Below are positions 25,022 to 32,615 of a stretch of DNA of 38,295 bases, in pieces. Position 1 is the first letter of the stretch. Each line of letters begins with the position of its first letter. Below the pieces are notes generated by a model. The model did not search any database. It had not been told where the DNA came from and saw only the letters and a program-made list of their open reading frames with translations. The position numbers were made by a program, and so were the translations under genes. Origin of the DNA: a virus; IMG/VR virus record IMGVR_UViG_3300034106_004093, positions 1 through 38,295 of that record; one strand, written 5' to 3'.

Positions 25022-26730
25022 GTGGACGCATCAACAGTCTTAACAATGGATATGTCGGGAGTTCAGCAGAAATACCAACCTGTTCTGTTGCTCTCGGGAT
25101 TGTTACTCCCCGCAAACAATATATTAACGCACTTGAAATAGACCAGTGGAACAGACCCGATTACTGGATTCCTCTTCCTGCCGTTAGCCGTAGCGAACAG
25201 AAAATCGTTGGATTATTCGGGGTGTTCAAAGGTGCAAGTGGTGCAACCGGTGCGTCTGCGGACTCCAACTGGGTTGCTTTTACTTGCAGTGGAGCGTATG
25301 TGGTGGATTGGGGAATCACCACTCCTGCTCGTCCAAACGGGTTCACGCAAGCGTTTGCGGACAACACGCGGGCACAGTTCCAATACAACTACAGAGATTT
25401 GCCTGATTCAACCACGACACCACTTGGATATCGGCAGGCAATCATAACCATCACGCCGCAAGCAGGGCAGAATCTTACCACTGCACTGTTCAACCAGATG
25501 CCAACTGGTCTGTCGTTCTCTGCTGTTCAGTTTCCTGAGTGGCTTGAATTCAAGTTGTCCGTGCCAAACATGACCGCGCTTGCATTTGCTAGCCTGAACC
25601 ACTTGAAACAAGTGGAGTTTATTGGACCCACAAACATATCATATGCATTTGCAGCAGGAACAGCACCATTTTCTAGTTGTTTGGGCTTGGAGCGGATCAT
25701 AGGCACAGAGTGGACTACAAATCTCACAGATGGGATTCGTATGTTCAGTAACTGTAATTCGCTGAGAACTCTGCCTCTGCTTGACACGCGAAAAATGACC
25801 GCTCAATACGCGATGTTCAATGAGTGCTACTCTCTGCACACATTTCCATGCATAGACACATCCAAACTGACATCGTTTTCGTATTTTATGCTAAATGCAT
25901 ACGCACTTGTGGAACTGCCATTTCTAAACACATCTAGTGCCACAGCAATGAACGCTTTCTTGGCAGGCTCTCGTTCGCTTGAAAGCATTCCTCCACTTGA
26001 TTGCTCCAAAGTCACCAACTTCGGGGTGGAATACGGAATGTTTCAAAGTAGCGGTATAAAGAAACTGCCGTTCATAAACACATCTTCTGGCACGAATTTT
26101 TCTAATATGTTCAACGGTTGCAATAGATTGAAACAAATTCCTCTGTTGAACACCAGCAAGGGTCAGAATTTCAACGCTTTTATTGCAAACAGCGGAATTA
26201 TCACTCTCCCTCCCATAGACACTTCCAAGGGGCGTTCGTTCTATCAATTTGCTTTTCAAAACGGTGTTTTGAAGAACCTGCCTGGATTGTGCTTTGCTGG
26301 CGTAACTGGACATCCTGGAGACATATTAGCAAACAGTGCGGGTGCCTTCACCTATTTCTTTGCAAACTGCAATTCTCTTGTTCAGATACCAGATTGGGAT
26401 TTCTCTCACATTGCACACGGTCCAACCAGCGCAAGTGGTCTAGGAGCCACGGGACCGTTCAGCATGATGTTTGGAGATTTTTCTTCCTATTTTTCTTCCG
26501 CAGTGCGAGTAATGGGAATAAAAGGGATACAGCGAAGCATAAACTTGACCAGTCAAACACTTTCGCCCACGCAACTAAACAACATATTCACGAATCTTCG
26601 CGGTGTCACTGTATACGGAGGGTCAACGATAAATATAACCAATGTGTGGGGAGCCACCACCAGTTCTGCTTTTGGTCCCACCGCAGACCGCACCATTGCC
26701 ACGAACAAAGGGTGGACAGTCATAGGATAA
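25018..26730 (+). CDS. BspA/DUF285-type leucine-rich repeat adhesin-like protein 1 of 2
   Basis: This is a 570-residue protein. The N-terminal 200 residues are unique to this pair of genes (PDYWIPLPAV, FKGASGATGASADSNWVAF, GAYVVDWGITTPARPNG, LGYRQAIITITPQ). Residues about 242-425 contain seven or eight repeats of roughly 23 residues of the form MFNxCxxLxxxPxLDTSKxTxFxx. This is the pattern of BspA-like/DUF285 surface repeats, known in host-binding proteins of bacteria and protists. The C-terminal region is non-repetitive. There is no signal peptide, so it is more likely a virion component than a secreted protein. It starts by ATGA overlap and is followed 3 bases later by its paralogue. Confidence 0.78.
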   Translation: MSGRINSLNNGYVGSSAEIPTCSVALGIVTPRKQYINALEIDQWNRPDYWIPLPAVSRSEQKIVGLFGVFKGASGATGASADSNWVAFTCSGAYVVDWGITTPARPNGFTQAFADNTRAQFQYNYRDLPDSTTTPLGYRQAIITITPQAGQNLTTALFNQMPTGLSFSAVQFPEWLEFKLSVPNMTALAFASLNHLKQVEFIGPTNISYAFAAGTAPFSSCLGLERIIGTEWTTNLTDGIRMFSNCNSLRTLPLLDTRKMTAQYAMFNECYSLHTFPCIDTSKLTSFSYFMLNAYALVELPFLNTSSATAMNAFLAGSRSLESIPPLDCSKVTNFGVEYGMFQSSGIKKLPFINTSSGTNFSNMFNGCNRLKQIPLLNTSKGQNFNAFIANSGIITLPPIDTSKGRSFYQFAFQNGVLKNLPGLCFAGVTGHPGDILANSAGAFTYFFANCNSLVQIPDWDFSHIAHGPTSASGLGATGPFSMMFGDFSSYFSSAVRVMGIKGIQRSINLTSQTLSPTQLNNIFTNLRGVTVYGGSTINITNVWGATTSSAFGPTADRTIATNKGWTVIG

Positions 26731-26733
26731 TCC

Positions 26734-28446
26734 ATGAGAAGACGACTGAACAGGCGAAACGGCGGATATGTGGGAGACTGGCGACTGCAAGATCAGGCAG
26801 GCACCATTACTCCACTTACCCCCGTGACGCAGCACAACAAGAGCGCAGATTGGTATCGTCCCCAATCGTGGTTGCCCATGCCTGGTATGACCGCAAACAG
26901 CACGCAAATGGTTGCAGGACTTCTTGCAATCTTCAAAGGCGCAAGCGGTGCAACAGGTGCGTCTGCGGATTCCAACTTCGTGGCATTCCTTGCCAGAGGC
27001 GCGTATGTCGTGGATTGGGGAGTAACCACCGCAGCGCGACCAAACGGCATGACAAGCGCACACGCAGACAACACCGTGGCACAATTCCAATACAACTGGA
27101 ACGATGTGCCTGCAAGCACCGAAACGCCGTTTGGATACAGACAGGTGATGATAAAGATCACTCCACAAACAGGAGCGACCCTAACGACAATAAACATGAA
27201 TCAGCGGTTTGCGTCTTCTCCCATAACTATTCACACACGATCAAACAACCCGTGGCTGTCCATCAAGGCAAGCGTTCCCAATTGCACGAGTTTTGGGCTT
27301 GGTTCTTCCAGTCCTGCTGCAAGAAACGATCTGCTAGAAGAACTAGAATTTGTCGGACGCACTTCCATAAGCGGATTTGCAGATATATTGCAGCAGTGTA
27401 CTGGCATGGAGTGCTTGAAGGGCACAGAGTGGTCTGCTGTTGCAAGTTCTTGCAATTCCGCGTTTGCAGGTGCCGCAAGCATGAGGAGGTATCCCCTCTT
27501 TGATACACGCCGATTAACTTCAAATGTTCACGGAATTTTTGGCACAAACTTTAATTTGGAAATGGTTCCTCCCTTGACATGGGAAGGACTAAATGATTCT
27601 TCAATAATAAGCACTAACTCAATATTCAGCAGCACATCCATACTTGTGGCACCACGGTTTTCCATGCGCCGAGTGCAGATACCAACCACTTCCATCACCA
27701 ATGGCGCAAATTCCATGTTCAACAGTTGTTTTCGCTTGAAGCGCGTGGATGAAATTGACCTTTCCCGTGTTCGCCTTGCACAAAATATGTTCCTTTCTTG
27801 CAGTTCATTGGTGAAACTGCCGCCTACCCTTTCCACTCCCAATCTTGTTAATGCGGGTCTCATGTTCAATGGCTGCAATTCACTGCGAAACTATCCCACG
27901 GGAATGTCGTTTGCAAATGTGAATGAATGCAACGAAATGTTCCGAGACAACTGGCGGTGTGAATTCTTCCCAACCGAAACGGTTGGAACTGGAGTTACTT
28001 CAGGAATCACGGCAAACGATTTTGCACGAAATGCATACACGGGAATGGTGGCACCTCGTCTGAACTGGTCAAAGGTAACCACTGTGGTCCGTGCCTACAG
28101 CGGATCAGGATTCCCCGAAATTGTTGGTGGTGCGATGACCGCAGGATGGGCACCATCAAACGGAAGAGCAGGCGCGTGCATGGGATGGGGAGCAAACGCT
28201 GGTTTCCTTGACTCAACCCGTTCTTTGAAGATTCTTCCAAAGTTGGAGGGCTTGTTGCAGAACACAGACATAAGAAACGCGATGGCTTCTCCAACAGAAC
28301 TAGACGGTTTCTTCACCGCACTTGGAAGCACAGCAGGAAGGCTCAATGTAACAGGAAACTGGGGAGTAACCGCAGGCGGACGCACACCAGGTGGAGCATC
28401 GTTCGGAATAGCAACAGCGAAGGGATGGACTTTCAGCAATGTTTGA
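26734..28446 (+). CDS. BspA/DUF285-type leucine-rich repeat adhesin-like protein 2 of 2
   Basis: This protein is exactly 570 residues, like its upstream paralogue. The N-terminal landmarks are kept: FKGASGATGASADSNFVAF, GAYVVDWGVTTAARPNG, FGYRQVMIKITPQ. The repeat region, about 245-415, is more degenerate (MFNSCFRLKRVDEIDLSRV, MFLSCSSLVKLPPTL, MFNGCNSLRNYPTGM), with fewer clear DTS motifs. The N-terminus is basic (MRRRLNRRNGG). The last 20 residues, with ATAKGWTFSNV, match the other copy's IATNKGWTVIG. The stop overlaps the next start by 8 bases. Confidence 0.78.
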   Translation: MRRRLNRRNGGYVGDWRLQDQAGTITPLTPVTQHNKSADWYRPQSWLPMPGMTANSTQMVAGLLAIFKGASGATGASADSNFVAFLARGAYVVDWGVTTAARPNGMTSAHADNTVAQFQYNWNDVPASTETPFGYRQVMIKITPQTGATLTTINMNQRFASSPITIHTRSNNPWLSIKASVPNCTSFGLGSSSPAARNDLLEELEFVGRTSISGFADILQQCTGMECLKGTEWSAVASSCNSAFAGAASMRRYPLFDTRRLTSNVHGIFGTNFNLEMVPPLTWEGLNDSSIISTNSIFSSTSILVAPRFSMRRVQIPTTSITNGANSMFNSCFRLKRVDEIDLSRVRLAQNMFLSCSSLVKLPPTLSTPNLVNAGLMFNGCNSLRNYPTGMSFANVNECNEMFRDNWRCEFFPTETVGTGVTSGITANDFARNAYTGMVAPRLNWSKVTTVVRAYSGSGFPEIVGGAMTAGWAPSNGRAGACMGWGANAGFLDSTRSLKILPKLEGLLQNTDIRNAMASPTELDGFFTALGSTAGRLNVTGNWGVTAGGRTPGGASFGIATAKGWTFSNV

Positions 28447-28705
28447 ACAAGAAAACACATCTGGATTTTATCTATTTGATGGTGGGCTTGTATACGCACC
28501 TACATTTGTCCACTCGCCGGACTTCTACATAGATAGAGGCGGAAAAGACACATACACATACCCCGTTGGGGGATGGTATTGGTTCGACTCAAAAGAAGAA
28601 GCGCGGGCTTTTTTTGGATTACCATTGGAAGACCCACCTCCACCTTCGCCACTTGACATTTACAACAACATGAACTACCCTTATGATCCCAACGGAGGAT
28701 TTTGA
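28439..28705 (+). CDS. Small aromatic/proline-rich protein ending in PNGGF
   Basis: This is an 88-residue protein, rich in Tyr, Phe, Trp and Pro. The centre has YPVGGWYWFDSKEEARAFFG, and a PPPPSP linker follows near residue 66. It overlaps the LRR gene by 8 bases, so it is translated with it. Position and size would fit a small tail or fibre accessory or chaperone, but I do not recognise the family with confidence. The last codons (GGAGGA) also form the ribosome site of the next gene. Confidence 0.7.
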   Translation: MFEQENTSGFYLFDGGLVYAPTFVHSPDFYIDRGGKDTYTYPVGGWYWFDSKEEARAFFGLPLEDPPPPSPLDIYNNMNYPYDPNGGF

Positions 28706-28707
28706 AA

Positions 28708-29031
28708 ATGCCTGAGACATACAAGAGTTTTGGAACCGTGCTTGGAACAACCGCAGCAACAATCATATACAATGGGCTTTGCTCTGGCACAGCAATCGTA
28801 AACAGCGTTAATCTGAGCAATGTGAATAGCGGAGGCGGTGTGCTAGTTACGCTTGAGGCTGTCAAGGGCGCAACTGGATTTTCTCTCATCACAAACGCAT
28901 CAGTTCCTACATCAACCACGCTGCAAGCACTTGATGCACCTATCGTGCTAGAGGCAAACAATTTTCTAAGAGCCACAGCAGGATTTACTGGCTATATCCA
29001 TGCCTTTGTTTCTGTTTTAGAAATTACCTGA
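28708..29031 (+). CDS. Small beta-rich virion-type protein
   Basis: This is a 107-residue protein from the ATG at 28708, chosen because GGAGGA lies 8 nt upstream; a TTG 6 bases earlier is less likely. The pattern (YKSFGTVLGTTAATIIYNGL, then VNSVNLSNVNSGGGVLVTLE and a terminal YIHAFVSVLEIT) resembles small single-domain phage virion proteins with a VP..T.A.V.SI.V.N fold. There is no enzyme motif, signal or membrane span. It is the last gene of the fibre transcription block and is followed by a hairpin terminator 28 bases downstream. Confidence 0.72.
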   Translation: MPETYKSFGTVLGTTAATIIYNGLCSGTAIVNSVNLSNVNSGGGVLVTLEAVKGATGFSLITNASVPTSTTLQALDAPIVLEANNFLRATAGFTGYIHAFVSVLEIT

Positions 29032-29058
29032 CAGTAAAATACTCGCAGCGAATACTTT

Positions 29059-29081
29059 AGAGAGGCGCAAGCCTCTCTTTT
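29059..29081 (+). terminator. Rho-independent terminator after the fibre block
   Basis: A perfect 8-bp stem (AGAGAGGC / GCCTCTCT) closed by a GCAA tetraloop is followed by TTT. It lies between the last fibre-block gene and the ribonucleotide reductase and separates the two transcription units. Confidence 0.85.
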
Positions 29082-29084
29082 CGC

Positions 29085-29090
29085 TATACT
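29085..29090 (+). promoter_or_regulatory. Possible -10 box TATACT upstream of the ribonucleotide reductase
   Basis: TATACT directly follows the terminator and precedes the ATG at 29130 by 39 nt, with CAGGAG as the ribosome site. No good -35 hexamer is seen at the usual distance, so it could be a middle-type or activator-dependent promoter, or chance. Confidence 0.3.
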
Positions 29091-29129
29091 GTGACTACAT
29101 AATCTACCCAACAAAACAGGAGTAACCCA

Positions 29130-31049
29130 ATGAAGCGACTTCCCACACTCTACCAAGAGTTCATCCATCTGTCTCGTTACTCTCGCTGGCTTGAATCTGA
29201 AAAGCGCCGCGAGTCTTGGGAGGAAACGGTGGAGAGATACTTCCGCTTCTTTGACGAGCATTTCACCGAGAGTGGAGTGAAGATAAATAAAGCAGTCCGC
29301 GAAGAATTGCGTGAAGCAGTGCTGAATCTTGAGGTCATGCCGTCCATGCGGTCGCTGATGACCGCAGGTGAAGCCCTGAAGCGGGACAACACCGCCGGTT
29401 ACAACTGCTCATACATTGCTGTAAACAAGGTTCGCGCATTTGATGAGATACTGTATGTTCTCATGTGCGGAACCGGAGTAGGCTTCAGCGTGGAGCGCCA
29501 GTATGTGGAAAAACTTCCTACAATTGCTGAAGAGTTCACTAACAGCGATACGGTCATCGTGGTCAAGGACTCCAAGGAAGGTTGGGCAAAAGCCTTCCGT
29601 GAACTTGTATCCCTACTTATTGGAGGTCAAATCCCCCGATGGGATTTGTCTCACATTCGTCCTGCTGGTGCGCGCCTCAAGACTTTCGGTGGACGCGCAA
29701 GTGGACCGCAGCCGCTTGAAGACCTGTTCCGATTTACCGTCAACACTTTTAAAAAGAGTGCTGGCAGAAAACTCACTTCCATTGAGTGCCACGATATTGT
29801 CTGTAAGATTGCAGAGATTGTCGTGGTCGGCGGAGTTCGTCGGTCGGCTCTTATCTCGCTATCAAATCTCACCGACGAGCGAATGCGCGATGCTAAGGTG
29901 GGACAGTGGTGGTTGGAGAATCCCCAACGGGCACTAGCAAACAACTCTGTTGCCTACAAGGAGAATCCCGAGATCGGCACCTTCATGGAAGAGTGGGTGT
30001 CGCTCTACAAGAGCAAGAGCGGTGAGCGTGGCATCTTTAATCGCCAAGCCGCACAGAAGACGGTTGCAAAGTTGGGTGACCGCCGCGACCCTGCATACGA
30101 GTTCGGCACCAATCCCTGCTCCGAGATAATTCTCCGAGACAAGGAGTTCTGCAATCTGAGCGAAGTGATTGTCCGCGCAGAGGACACTTCAGATACGCTC
30201 CGTCGCAAGGTTCGCCTCGCGGCTATCTTGGGCACATGGCAAGCCTCGCTTACGCACTTCCCGTATCTCAGCAGCGACTGGCGCAAGAACTGCGAAGAGG
30301 AGCGTCTGCTTGGCGTGTCACTCACAGGCATTCTTGACAACGCAATGATGCGTAAGCAGGGTGGGGAACTCAATGCCCTGCTTGAATCCCTGAAGGCTCA
30401 TGCCGTTGAGACAAACAAGGAATGGGCAAAGCGGATTGGTATTGCTCCCGCTGCGGCTATTACTTGTGTGAAGCCAAGCGGCACGGTGTCGCAGTTGACG
30501 GACTCCGCGTCAGGCATCCACGCTCGGCACAACGAGTATTACATCCGCACCGTCCGTGCCGACCGAAAAGACCCCATGTGTCAGTTTATGATTGACAAGG
30601 GGATTCCTGCGGAGCCTTGTGTGATGCGTCCAGACCACACAATGGTGTTCTCGTTCCCACAGAAGGCAGTGGGATCGGTGACCCGCAACGACATGACAGC
30701 CATTGAACACTTGGAGTTGTGGCTCACATATCAGCGGCACTGGTGTGAACACAAGCCGTCCATCACGGTCACGGTTCGTGAGCATGAGTGGATGGAGGTG
30801 GGTGCGTGGGTCTACTCACACTTTGACGAGATCAGCGGCATCTCGTTCCTGCCCCACTCCGACCACACCTATCAGCAGGCTCCGTATCAGGACTGCACAC
30901 GGGAGGAATACGAAGCCGCAGCCTCCCGTCTTCCAAAGGAAATTGATTGGACTGAGTTGACGAAGTTTGAGAAGGAAGACACCACAAAGGGCACCCAAAC
31001 CTTTGCGTGTTCGGGTGACAAGTGCGAAGTTGTTGATATAAATACTTAA
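29130..31049 (+). CDS. nrdJ: Adenosylcobalamin-dependent ribonucleotide reductase, class II (monomeric, RTPR/NrdJ type)
   Basis: This enzyme reduces ribonucleotides to deoxyribonucleotides with a B12-generated thiyl radical. Key residues are visible: Cys93 in YNCSY and Cys341 in FCNLSE (the redox pair), the NPCSE motif at 329-332 with the radical Cys330 and Glu332, and a C-terminal CSGDKC pair (Cys627, Cys632) that would recycle the active site. PSMRSLMTAGE, CGTGVGFSVERQ and KPSGTVSQL are family landmarks. At 639 residues it is shorter than the roughly 740-residue Lactobacillus enzyme. No separate small subunit is present, as expected for class II. The host must supply or take up cobalamin. 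With ThyX it forms the visible dNTP supply. It has its own transcription unit between two terminators. Confidence 0.93.
   Translation: MKRLPTLYQEFIHLSRYSRWLESEKRRESWEETVERYFRFFDEHFTESGVKINKAVREELREAVLNLEVMPSMRSLMTAGEALKRDNTAGYNCSYIAVNKVRAFDEILYVLMCGTGVGFSVERQYVEKLPTIAEEFTNSDTVIVVKDSKEGWAKAFRELVSLLIGGQIPRWDLSHIRPAGARLKTFGGRASGPQPLEDLFRFTVNTFKKSAGRKLTSIECHDIVCKIAEIVVVGGVRRSALISLSNLTDERMRDAKVGQWWLENPQRALANNSVAYKENPEIGTFMEEWVSLYKSKSGERGIFNRQAAQKTVAKLGDRRDPAYEFGTNPCSEIILRDKEFCNLSEVIVRAEDTSDTLRRKVRLAAILGTWQASLTHFPYLSSDWRKNCEEERLLGVSLTGILDNAMMRKQGGELNALLESLKAHAVETNKEWAKRIGIAPAAAITCVKPSGTVSQLTDSASGIHARHNEYYIRTVRADRKDPMCQFMIDKGIPAEPCVMRPDHTMVFSFPQKAVGSVTRNDMTAIEHLELWLTYQRHWCEHKPSITVTVREHEWMEVGAWVYSHFDEISGISFLPHSDHTYQQAPYQDCTREEYEAAASRLPKEIDWTELTKFEKEDTTKGTQTFACSGDKCEVVDINT
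31037..31044 (+). promoter_or_regulatory. TATAAATA inside the last codons of the reductase gene
   Basis: A perfect TATAAATA encodes part of the C-terminal residues just before the stop. It is followed within 60 nt by a terminator, so transcripts from it would be short. It may be chance or a source of a short RNA covering 31050-31110. Confidence 0.3.
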
Positions 31050-31079
31050 TACCCCGCAGGAGATAGCATCTCCCGCCCG

Positions 31080-31110
31080 ACAACCCCCTTCTAGAGGGGG
31101 TTGTTTCTTT
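31080..31110 (+). terminator. Rho-independent terminator after the reductase gene
   Basis: A 10-bp perfect stem (ACAACCCCCT / AGGGGGTTGT) with a 5-nt TCTAG loop is followed by a T-rich run ending near 31110. A smaller hairpin (GGAGA / TCTCC) lies just upstream at about 31059-31073. A late-promoter box follows immediately. Confidence 0.88.
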
Positions 31111-31112
31111 TC

Positions 31113-31120
31113 TATAAATA
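31113..31120 (+). promoter_or_regulatory. T4-type late promoter box TATAAATA for the protease gene
   Basis: A perfect TATAAATA lies 3 nt after the terminator tract and 57 nt before the protease ATG at 31178. The predicted leader is about 52 nt and ends in a strong AAAGGAG. This clean terminator-promoter-gene arrangement isolates the protease as a single-gene unit. Confidence 0.72.
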
Positions 31121-31164
31121 CAAAATGGAGAGAACTCTGCATTGGATTGTTTCGTAATACTGGC

Positions 31165-31171
31165 AAAGGAG
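31165..31171 (+). promoter_or_regulatory. AAAGGAG ribosome site that fixes the protease start
   Basis: AAAGGAG sits 6 nt before the ATG at 31178. An upstream in-frame TTG at 31142 has no such site, so the protein should begin MVLPLLAAL, giving a short hydrophobic N-terminus. Confidence 0.7.
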
Positions 31172-31177
31172 ATCATC

Positions 31178-32584
31178 ATGGTTCTACCACTACTTGCCGC
31201 GCTTTTCCTTACTTCGCCTCCAACAGTAGACACGGCTCCACCCATAGACACCGTGTTTGTTGGGTGGAAAGACTCCGCAAACAAAAACGAAATACTGTCG
31301 TCTATCAGTGGGGTGGAATCGGCTACCCACTATTCAAATATCCCAAACCTGACACTGCTGGACATGACGGATATCCGATCCGCCCAGAGAGCGGTGGCAC
31401 AACTGTCCACCAATCCAAGCGTGGAATTTGTTGAAGAAGACCGATGGATCACGGTTGAACGGCAGTCTTTCCCCCCACCAAACGATACAGGATTTTCTCA
31501 GTGTTGGGGATTGCGGAACACTGGCTCTGCGGGTGGGGTCGCAGGATGGGACATGGGTGCGCTTGACGCATGGAGCATCACAACAGGAAACCCCAACATC
31601 AAGGTAATGGTGATAGAAACCGGAGTGGAAGAAACCCATCCTGATTTGAACACACAGACAGGACGAGACTTCACCACAGGAGCGGTGAACGGTGTGGCAG
31701 GAGGAAGCCCCACCAATTCATGCGACAATCACGGAACAGCGGTGGCAGGATGCGTGTCTGCACGGATAAACAATTCATCTGGAACCGTAGGAATTGCACC
31801 TGGTTGCACCGTTGTTTCGGCAAAGGTAGGAATTGCAAGCACTCCTTGCAACGGATCATGGAGCGGACAGACTAGTTGGACCGTCAATGCACTGAATTGG
31901 GCAGCAAGCAACGGAATACGAGTAACAAACAACAGCAACGATTACGGCAGCACATCCAATGCCATGAGCAGCGCGTATTCCGCAACCAGAAACGCAGGAA
32001 TCGTTCACTTTGCGAGTGCAGGAAACGGAGGAACCGATGGAATGGGGTTTCCTGCCAGACTCAGCACCGTGAATGCCGTAGGCTCTTCTTCCCGAAATGG
32101 AACACGATCATCCTTTTCTAGTTACGGAAATGGAATTGCCTTTGTTGCTCCAGGTCAATCCATATACACAACAGACCGAACCGGAAATTCAGGATACAAC
32201 AGCGGAAACTGGGTGACCATAGACGGAACATCATTCTCTTCTCCGTATGCGGCAGGTGTTGCTGCACTACTTCTTTCAGTAAATCCCAATCTAACTCCTG
32301 CCCAAGTAGAAAGTGCTATGAATACCACGGCAGATGACATGGGAACGGCAGGCTACGATATTTTTACAGGGTGGGGAATGATTGACGCAGGAAAGGCTTT
32401 GCGATCCGTTCTGCCAACACTCTGTCCTGCGGACATCAATAGGGATTCCGTTGTGAACGGAAACGACTTGGGAATACTGCTCGGTGGGTGGGGAGGATCG
32501 GATCAGGACTCCGATTTGAATAAAGATAACAGAGTTGATGGAATTGATTTAGGAATCCTATTAGCCGCATGGGGAGACTGTTAA
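31178..32584 (+). CDS. Subtilisin-like (S8) serine protease with C-terminal dockerin; catalytic Asp replaced by Glu
   Basis: This is a 468-residue protein. Residues 1-12 are hydrophobic without a basic start, a weak secretion signal at best. Residues about 24-92 look like an I9-type propeptide (VFVGWKDSANKNEILSSISG ... VEFVEEDRW). The S8 catalytic domain spans about 105-410: VIETGVEETHPDL (the usual Asp is Glu147), NHGTAVAG (His185), SAGN (oxyanion Asn283) and GTSFSSP (Ser352). The tail (416-468) has two dockerin/EF-hand-like loops, ADINRDSVVNGNDLGILLGG (D419, N421, D423, N427, D430) and DLNKDNRVDGIDLGILLAAW (D446, N448, D450, D454, D457), bracketed by Cys416 and Cys468. This tail style is frequent in Planctomycetota secreted proteins, so host origin is likely. 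It could process virion proteins or degrade host surface proteins. It does not resemble the T4 prohead protease. Confidence 0.88.
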   Translation: MVLPLLAALFLTSPPTVDTAPPIDTVFVGWKDSANKNEILSSISGVESATHYSNIPNLTLLDMTDIRSAQRAVAQLSTNPSVEFVEEDRWITVERQSFPPPNDTGFSQCWGLRNTGSAGGVAGWDMGALDAWSITTGNPNIKVMVIETGVEETHPDLNTQTGRDFTTGAVNGVAGGSPTNSCDNHGTAVAGCVSARINNSSGTVGIAPGCTVVSAKVGIASTPCNGSWSGQTSWTVNALNWAASNGIRVTNNSNDYGSTSNAMSSAYSATRNAGIVHFASAGNGGTDGMGFPARLSTVNAVGSSSRNGTRSSFSSYGNGIAFVAPGQSIYTTDRTGNSGYNSGNWVTIDGTSFSSPYAAGVAALLLSVNPNLTPAQVESAMNTTADDMGTAGYDIFTGWGMIDAGKALRSVLPTLCPADINRDSVVNGNDLGILLGGWGGSDQDSDLNKDNRVDGIDLGILLAAWGDC

Positions 32585-32589
32585 AACAA

Positions 32590-32615
32590 CAAACCCCCTT
32601 TCGGGGGTTTGCTTT
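32590..32615. terminator. Bidirectional terminator between convergent genes
   Basis: The stem CAAACCCCC / GGGGGTTTG (32590-32611, 9 bp) with a TTTC loop is followed by GCTTT on the plus strand; on the minus strand it is followed by TTGTTTT. It lies between the protease stop and the stop of the minus-strand coiled-coil gene and can serve both. Confidence 0.85.

Noticed and set aside
26289-27503. A 404-residue open frame on the plus strand across the junction of the two LRR genes
   Set aside because: The product is extremely rich in His, Arg, Cys and Gln with no recognisable domain, and it overlaps two well-supported genes in another frame. It is a long shadow frame.
31178-32584. The subtilase as the T4-type prohead maturation protease
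   Set aside because: The T4 prohead protease belongs to a different fold. This protein has S8 motifs, a propeptide and a dockerin tail, and is not next to capsid genes.
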